Assembly: GCA_020849765.1 (NCBI GenBank) | Contig: JADLAY010000051.1 | Coordinates: 1 to 64,000 of the forward strand | Source of the DNA: Anaerolineae bacterium | GTDB lineage: Bacteria; Chloroflexota; Anaerolineae; Aggregatilineales; Phototrophicaceae | Direction: 5' to 3' | DNA: 64,000 nucleotides | Shown: piece by piece, positions 60,063 to 64,000 of the stretch | Position numbering within the stretch: position 1 is the first letter of the stretch | Layout: each line of letters opens with the position of its first letter | Position numbers and translations under genes: made by a program | The notes under the pieces: generated by a model | What the model saw: only the letters and a program-made list of their open reading frames with translations | Database searches by the model: none | What the model was told of the DNA's origin: nothing

Positions 60063-62287
60063 CGTCCGCGCTCCCTTTCCGCTTCCCACCAGCCGCGCAG
60101 CGCCGCCAGCGGTCGGGCCTCGACCTGTTCACCTCGCCGCCCTGTGTTCCAGGTCACGATCAATTCGCGCTTCGCCCGCGTGATGCCGACGTAGAGCAGC
60201 CGCAGCCGCTCCGCCGCATATTCGACGCGCGCGCGCTGTGTCGCTTCGCCTTCGTTGTAGATCTGATCGCCCGCCAGCGCGTCAAGCTGCGCCAGCGCCT
60301 CCGCTTCCAGGTTGAGGCTGTCGCGGATGAACCACTTCTCGCCGATGAAACTGTCGAACGGATCGGCGGACGGGTAGTCGTAGTTGTTGACCGACACCAG
60401 ATAGACGCGATCCCATTCCAGGCCCTTGGCCTTGTGCATGGTCGTCACGGTGACGACACCCTTGTGCCGGTCGGGGTCGAAGGCATCATCGTCATCGCCA
60501 ATGCCGCTGAAGTTGCGCTGCCCTTTGGCAATCGCCGCCAGCTCGCCGACGAACTCCGGCAGCCGCGCCTCCGGATGCAAATCCGCGAAGCGCCGCAAAT
60601 AGAGCGCGACGCTGTAGGCTGTGGCGATCTCACTCTCAAGTGCGAACAGATCGCCGGAGATCGTCAACACCAATTGATCGACCGGCAGATCCGCCCCCGA
60701 CTGCCAGCGTCGCACGAGCCCGCGAAACGCGATCAGATGCTCGTGCAAAGCGGAATTCTCGTCGAGCGGCACAGCCTGCTCCAGCCAGTCCGTCGTGCGC
60801 GGGGCCAGGAAATCCTCGACCGTCTCCAACTGGCGCAGCGCCTTGACGACGCTCTCGATACTGCGCTCGGATTCCTCGTCGCCGCGTTCGTCGCGCCGCC
60901 AGACGCGGTAGGCCCGCGCCAGCGCGTCGCCGCTCTTCGGCTCCATCAGATATTCGAGCACCATCGACAGCGAACCGACGACGGCCCGTGTGCCGGTGGT
61001 CGAGCGCAGATTCTCGACGTAGGGGATGCCTTCCTTGCGCAGCGCCTGCACCATACTCGCGCCGCTGCTGTTGATCGGCATCAGCACGGCGACGGTCTTG
61101 TCGGGGTTGTCCGGCAGCCACTGCTTGAGCGACCGCACGACCGCCTGCCGCTCCTCGTCCGGGCTGAACTTCTGTCCACTCAAGAAGATCGCATCCGGGT
61201 TATCCTCTGGGTTGCCCTGCGGATCGCCGGGCGGCGTCGGCTCGATCTTGGGCGGTGTCAGCGGCTGCTTGGCGCGAATGCCCGTGTTCGGGTGCGCCAG
61301 CGACCAGTCGATCAGATGGTTGGCCAGGTCGATGATGCTGCGTGTGCTGCGCCCGGAGTTCGGCAGCGTTCGCGCCTGCACGCCCCGTGCTTCCAGGAAG
61401 GCGCGCAGGTACTTCGGGTCGGCAGTCGTGAACGTCTCGTAGATCGCCTGATTCGGGTCGCCAACGCGCACCCAGTTGCCGCCGTCACCGGCCATCAGGC
61501 GCAGGATGTCCTCCTGCAGCTTGCTGCTGTCCTGCGCTTCATCTTCCAGAATGTAGGGGAAGCGATGGCGCAGTCGTTCGAGGTACTGATGGTCGATCTG
61601 CAGGATGCGCAGCGCCAGCCGGATCAGATCCTGGAAATCGACCGCTCCACGATAGGCCAGGCCGCGCTCGTACTGGTCGTAGATGGCGATGCACATATCG
61701 GCCAGCGTCCGGTAACCGGCATCTTTGCCACGCAGCGCGCGCACCTGATCGGCACTCAACTGCATATCCTTGGCCTGCTTGATGAAGCTGGCCGCGATCT
61801 CGTTAAGCAGTTCCGGCCAGCGCGTCGTGCGGATGTAGTTGTTGGCGTAGTGCTCGTCCGTCAGGTAGGCATCCGGCGAATTGCCGTTGGCGCGCGCCCA
61901 GGTTTCAACGGCTTCCTGCAGGATGTCCGCCGCCTCACGCTCGTCGATCACCCGGAAGTCGTCGGCCAACCCGACCAGCCCCGGACGCTCGCGCACGATG
62001 TCGTTGGCGAGGCTATGCAATGTGCGCACGCGGTAGCCAAGGCCCGGCAGCAGGTTGAATTCCTCGCGCAGATAGCGCGCCATCGCCGCGGCGAAGTTGC
62101 CGACCGCCGACTTGACCAGCGTCACGATCAGGATCTCCTGATCTTCTTCCAGATCGGCGACGGCGACCAGACGCGCCGCCAGATACGACAACGTCGACGT
62201 CTTGCCGCTGCCGGGCACCGCCGAGACGCCCATCAGGCCCTGCTGGTAGGCCAGGACTTCCGCCTGTTTGGGACGCGGCTTAAACAT
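60059..62287 (-). CDS. UvrD/AddA-like superfamily 1 DNA helicase
   Basis: A 742-residue SF1A helicase. Motif I: GVSAVPGSGKTSTLSYLA; motif II: ILEDEAQDSSKLQ; motif III region: VGDPNQAIYETF; motif V/VI: TTMHKAKGLEWDRVYL and LRLLYVGITRAKRELIVTW. All helicase residues are present. It lacks the C-terminal nuclease of AddA/RecB; this activity is encoded separately in the gene that overlaps its end. Its start overlaps the preceding gene by eight bases, so the three genes are one operon with coupled translation. Role: DNA-end processing in recombination repair. Confidence 0.92.
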   Translation of the reverse strand: MFKPRPKQAEVLAYQQGLMGVSAVPGSGKTSTLSYLAARLVAVADLEEDQEILIVTLVKSAVGNFAAAMARYLREEFNLLPGLGYRVRTLHSLANDIVRERPGLVGLADDFRVIDEREAADILQEAVETWARANGNSPDAYLTDEHYANNYIRTTRWPELLNEIAASFIKQAKDMQLSADQVRALRGKDAGYRTLADMCIAIYDQYERGLAYRGAVDFQDLIRLALRILQIDHQYLERLRHRFPYILEDEAQDSSKLQEDILRLMAGDGGNWVRVGDPNQAIYETFTTADPKYLRAFLEARGVQARTLPNSGRSTRSIIDLANHLIDWSLAHPNTGIRAKQPLTPPKIEPTPPGDPQGNPEDNPDAIFLSGQKFSPDEERQAVVRSLKQWLPDNPDKTVAVLMPINSSGASMVQALRKEGIPYVENLRSTTGTRAVVGSLSMVLEYLMEPKSGDALARAYRVWRRDERGDEESERSIESVVKALRQLETVEDFLAPRTTDWLEQAVPLDENSALHEHLIAFRGLVRRWQSGADLPVDQLVLTISGDLFALESEIATAYSVALYLRRFADLHPEARLPEFVGELAAIAKGQRNFSGIGDDDDAFDPDRHKGVVTVTTMHKAKGLEWDRVYLVSVNNYDYPSADPFDSFIGEKWFIRDSLNLEAEALAQLDALAGDQIYNEGEATQRARVEYAAERLRLLYVGITRAKRELIVTWNTGRRGEQVEARPLAALRGWWEAERERGR

Positions 62288-64000
62288 GCTGTTCCTCCCG
62301 CGTCAGGCGGCGCAGCATATTCTGAACCGCCATCAGCAACGGGCCGCGCTGCTCCATTCCCTGCTCGCCGTACTCGCTGTAGCCGAGGTAGATGCCCTTG
62401 CGGCAGCGCCGGATCAATCCGGCGATCACGCGGTAGAGGACTTCCTGGTTGGCGACGACCTCCAGCGCATCCGTCCACTTGTCGCCGAGCGTCCACTGTC
62501 GGCTCATGACGTAGGGCTGCGTTAATGGCTGGTAGAGCCGCTGGCCCCAGCCGGTCGAGCCGATGTTGAGCCAGAACTGGTAGTCGATCGGTTGGTTGTA
62601 GAGCAGGAAGGTGTAGGCCGGGGCGATCAAGACGGCGTCCTGCTTATCCGCCTGCCAGTCGCGCACGTACAGGTTGGCGATCACACCCGCGTCGACCATG
62701 CTGATGTATTCCGGCGCGGCGGGCACGTCCGGCTCGATTTTGCCGACGGTCTGGCGGAACTGCCGCGCCGAGTCGATCAGGTTGGCGGCGGCGTTGGCGG
62801 CATCGAACTGCTTGTGAAAGCCGAAGTTGGGCTGTGACAGTACCTCGCCGAACAGCTTGCTGAAAAAGGCATCCAGCGGCAGCGACGTGGTCGTGATGTA
62901 CGTATCCAGCCAGCTGCGCAGGCGCTCGTAGCGCGCGCCCAGTTCAAAGGTGACGCGGCTTTGCATCTGTGCTTCGCTGATGCGCTCGAACGGCAGCAGA
63001 CGCCCGTCGCGATAGAGCGTGTCCGTCAGTAGCCGCGCGCGCACCAGATCGAGTTCGCCAATCGAGGCCGTCAGCGCGTAGGTGACGTCGAACTTGCTCG
63101 GCTTCATGCCCCAGTCGGGATGTGCCAGCTTGGCCAGCGTCAGCAGCGCGCGCGCCGCCGGTTCTTCACGCAGCGCCCGCGATGGGCGATGGGTTCGGTT
63201 GGGCACATTGCGCTCGTCCAGGCGGCTCTGCAGCGAGAAGCGCAGGGCATCCGGCATGAAGGCTGAGAGCACCACGATCTCGCGCGGCGACACACCCTGA
63301 TCGTGCACGAGCGAGGCGATGTGATTGACTGCCCAGTCGATCATCTGCGGCTGGTAGCGCGTATCCTGGGGATAGACGATCGCGCCTCTCGGATTGCCGT
63401 CCTTAGGCCGCGCCTGACCGTCCTTTTCGCCCAGATGCGGCGCAATGGCGACCTGGAACGCCTCGACATCGGGCGACATGACGCGCCCGCGATCCAGATC
63501 GATAGTCACGTCGCACACAGCTTTCAACAGAAGTGCATTCTTGGGATCGGCGCCCAGGAAGCGCCGGAAACCGGCTTCCTTGTCGTAGAGGATCGCGGCG
63601 GATTCGCACAGCGGCAGCCATTCGCGCAGCAGATCATGCGTCGCGGGCGTATCTTCTTCCACGTTGTCGACGATCAGATGGCGATACTTGGCCGTCAGGT
63701 AGGCGCGGACGGGCTTCAGCTTCCACAGATGATTGACGAACAAGTCGACCTGAAGCGAGAAGTCGAGCATGTTGTATTCGCGGCACATCTCGCGGAAGAG
63801 GTTGGCACTCGCCTGCGCATCGTCATAGATATAAGCCTGCTCGACGTCGCCCAGCCAGGCCGACTTAAGCCGTTCGCCGATTTCATCGTGCGGGAAGCCG
63901 ATCAGCGCCGCTTTGTTCAGGTTATCCACGATCTGCGTGTAGAGCCGGTTGCGGCTGATGTGGACGCTGTTGAAGTAATCCTGGCGCCGGATCTCTGGCT
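62280..64000 (-). CDS. AddB/RecC-like inactive helicase subunit (partial, runs off window)
   Basis: At least 573 residues, open at the right edge of the window: the frame continues through 64000 with no start codon needed before it. Its sequence shows helicase-like parts without normal catalytic residues. The Walker B region reads HLIVDNVEEDTPATHDLL rather than DEFQD, as in inactive AddB/RecC-like subunits. Further features are DWAVNHIASLVHDQGVSPRE, VVLSAFMPDALRFSLQSRL and a C-terminal FLLYNQPIDYQFWLNIG. It is the first of the three overlapping genes. Whether it binds ATP cannot be judged because the N-terminal part is outside the window. Confidence 0.75.
   Translation of the reverse strand, partial: PEIRRQDYFNSVHISRNRLYTQIVDNLNKAALIGFPHDEIGERLKSAWLGDVEQAYIYDDAQASANLFREMCREYNMLDFSLQVDLFVNHLWKLKPVRAYLTAKYRHLIVDNVEEDTPATHDLLREWLPLCESAAILYDKEAGFRRFLGADPKNALLLKAVCDVTIDLDRGRVMSPDVEAFQVAIAPHLGEKDGQARPKDGNPRGAIVYPQDTRYQPQMIDWAVNHIASLVHDQGVSPREIVVLSAFMPDALRFSLQSRLDERNVPNRTHRPSRALREEPAARALLTLAKLAHPDWGMKPSKFDVTYALTASIGELDLVRARLLTDTLYRDGRLLPFERISEAQMQSRVTFELGARYERLRSWLDTYITTTSLPLDAFFSKLFGEVLSQPNFGFHKQFDAANAAANLIDSARQFRQTVGKIEPDVPAAPEYISMVDAGVIANLYVRDWQADKQDAVLIAPAYTFLLYNQPIDYQFWLNIGSTGWGQRLYQPLTQPYVMSRQWTLGDKWTDALEVVANQEVLYRVIAGLIRRCRKGIYLGYSEYGEQGMEQRGPLLMAVQNMLRRLTREEQHV

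Noticed and set aside
1..64000. Insertion sequences, prophage, rRNA genes or CRISPR arrays
   Set aside because: No transposase, integrase or phage structural products, no rRNA-like segments and no regularly spaced repeats were seen.

Overview
The window looks like chromosomal DNA of a GC-rich (roughly 60%) Chloroflexota bacterium, most likely of the Anaerolineae or a neighbouring class. This placement is inferred from gene content; no rRNA is present. The pointers are exported proteins whose modules are joined by Pro/Thr-rich linkers of the PTATPTFTPVPPT type, SH3/CARDB/VWA surface proteins, a V4R-domain protein, a proofreading PolA, a BldC-like helix-turn-helix regulator and many sugar-uptake genes. 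About fifty genes are packed tightly on both strands. Recognisable sigma-70-type promoters recur, with a best form TTGACA-N17-TATACT, and GC-rich hairpin terminators separate many transcription units. I see no phage, insertion sequence, CRISPR array or rRNA; there is one tRNA.

Layout. 1-9 kb: the end of a sugar-binding protein, a V4R protein, a small exported protein, DNA polymerase I, a membrane-anchored helix-hairpin-helix protein and a large VWA/Ig-like surface protein. 9-13.5 kb: an F420/FMN luciferase-like oxidoreductase paired with dihydropyrimidinase, then a fructosamine-kinase-like protein and a methyltransferase. 13.6-20.5 kb: a membrane-anchored TIR protein, a DUF427 protein, two divergent SH3-repeat proteins, a channel-like RCK protein and two small paralogues of unknown function. 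20.6-22.7 kb: an acyl-CoA carboxylase beta subunit and an EthD-like protein.

22.9-36.9 kb is the most coherent block, a polyol/pentose utilisation island. A six-gene minus-strand operon (two ABC permeases, Tat-exported binding protein, FGGY kinase, RpiB, SorC regulator) faces a GpsA-like NAD-dependent polyol-phosphate dehydrogenase candidate. Next to these are two zinc alcohol dehydrogenases (minus) facing a cupin and an SDR (plus). The two divergent promoter regions hold three copies of one operator-like element, TCACANNTGTGC. In the first region both promoters are near-consensus and each has the element about +16 to +27. My reading is that the SorC protein at the operon end controls all four transcription units. 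The proposed route is uptake, then either kinase plus GpsA-like oxidation or direct polyol oxidation, then RpiB isomerisation into the pentose phosphate pathway. The transporter lacks its own ATPase, and a stem-loop follows the binding-protein gene.

36.9-49.1 kb: DprA coupled to a BldC-like regulator, a nucleoside-diphosphate-sugar epimerase-like protein, a biotin carrier protein, tRNA-Phe with an altered 18-55 tertiary pair, an MsbA-like ABC exporter, several membrane/signalling proteins (zinc ribbon; cyclic-nucleotide plus two PH-like domains; FHA), 6-phosphogluconate dehydrogenase and cyclophilin. 49.1-58.9 kb: a VOC protein, a USP-USP-DUF389 membrane protein, an apparently leaderless TPR-lytic transglycosylase lipoprotein, an M16C peptidase and a membrane HExxH protein. 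58.9-59.2 kb is a gene-free, hairpin-rich spacer. 59.2-64 kb: a three-gene, overlapping RecBCD/AddAB-like helicase-nuclease operon that runs off the end of the window.
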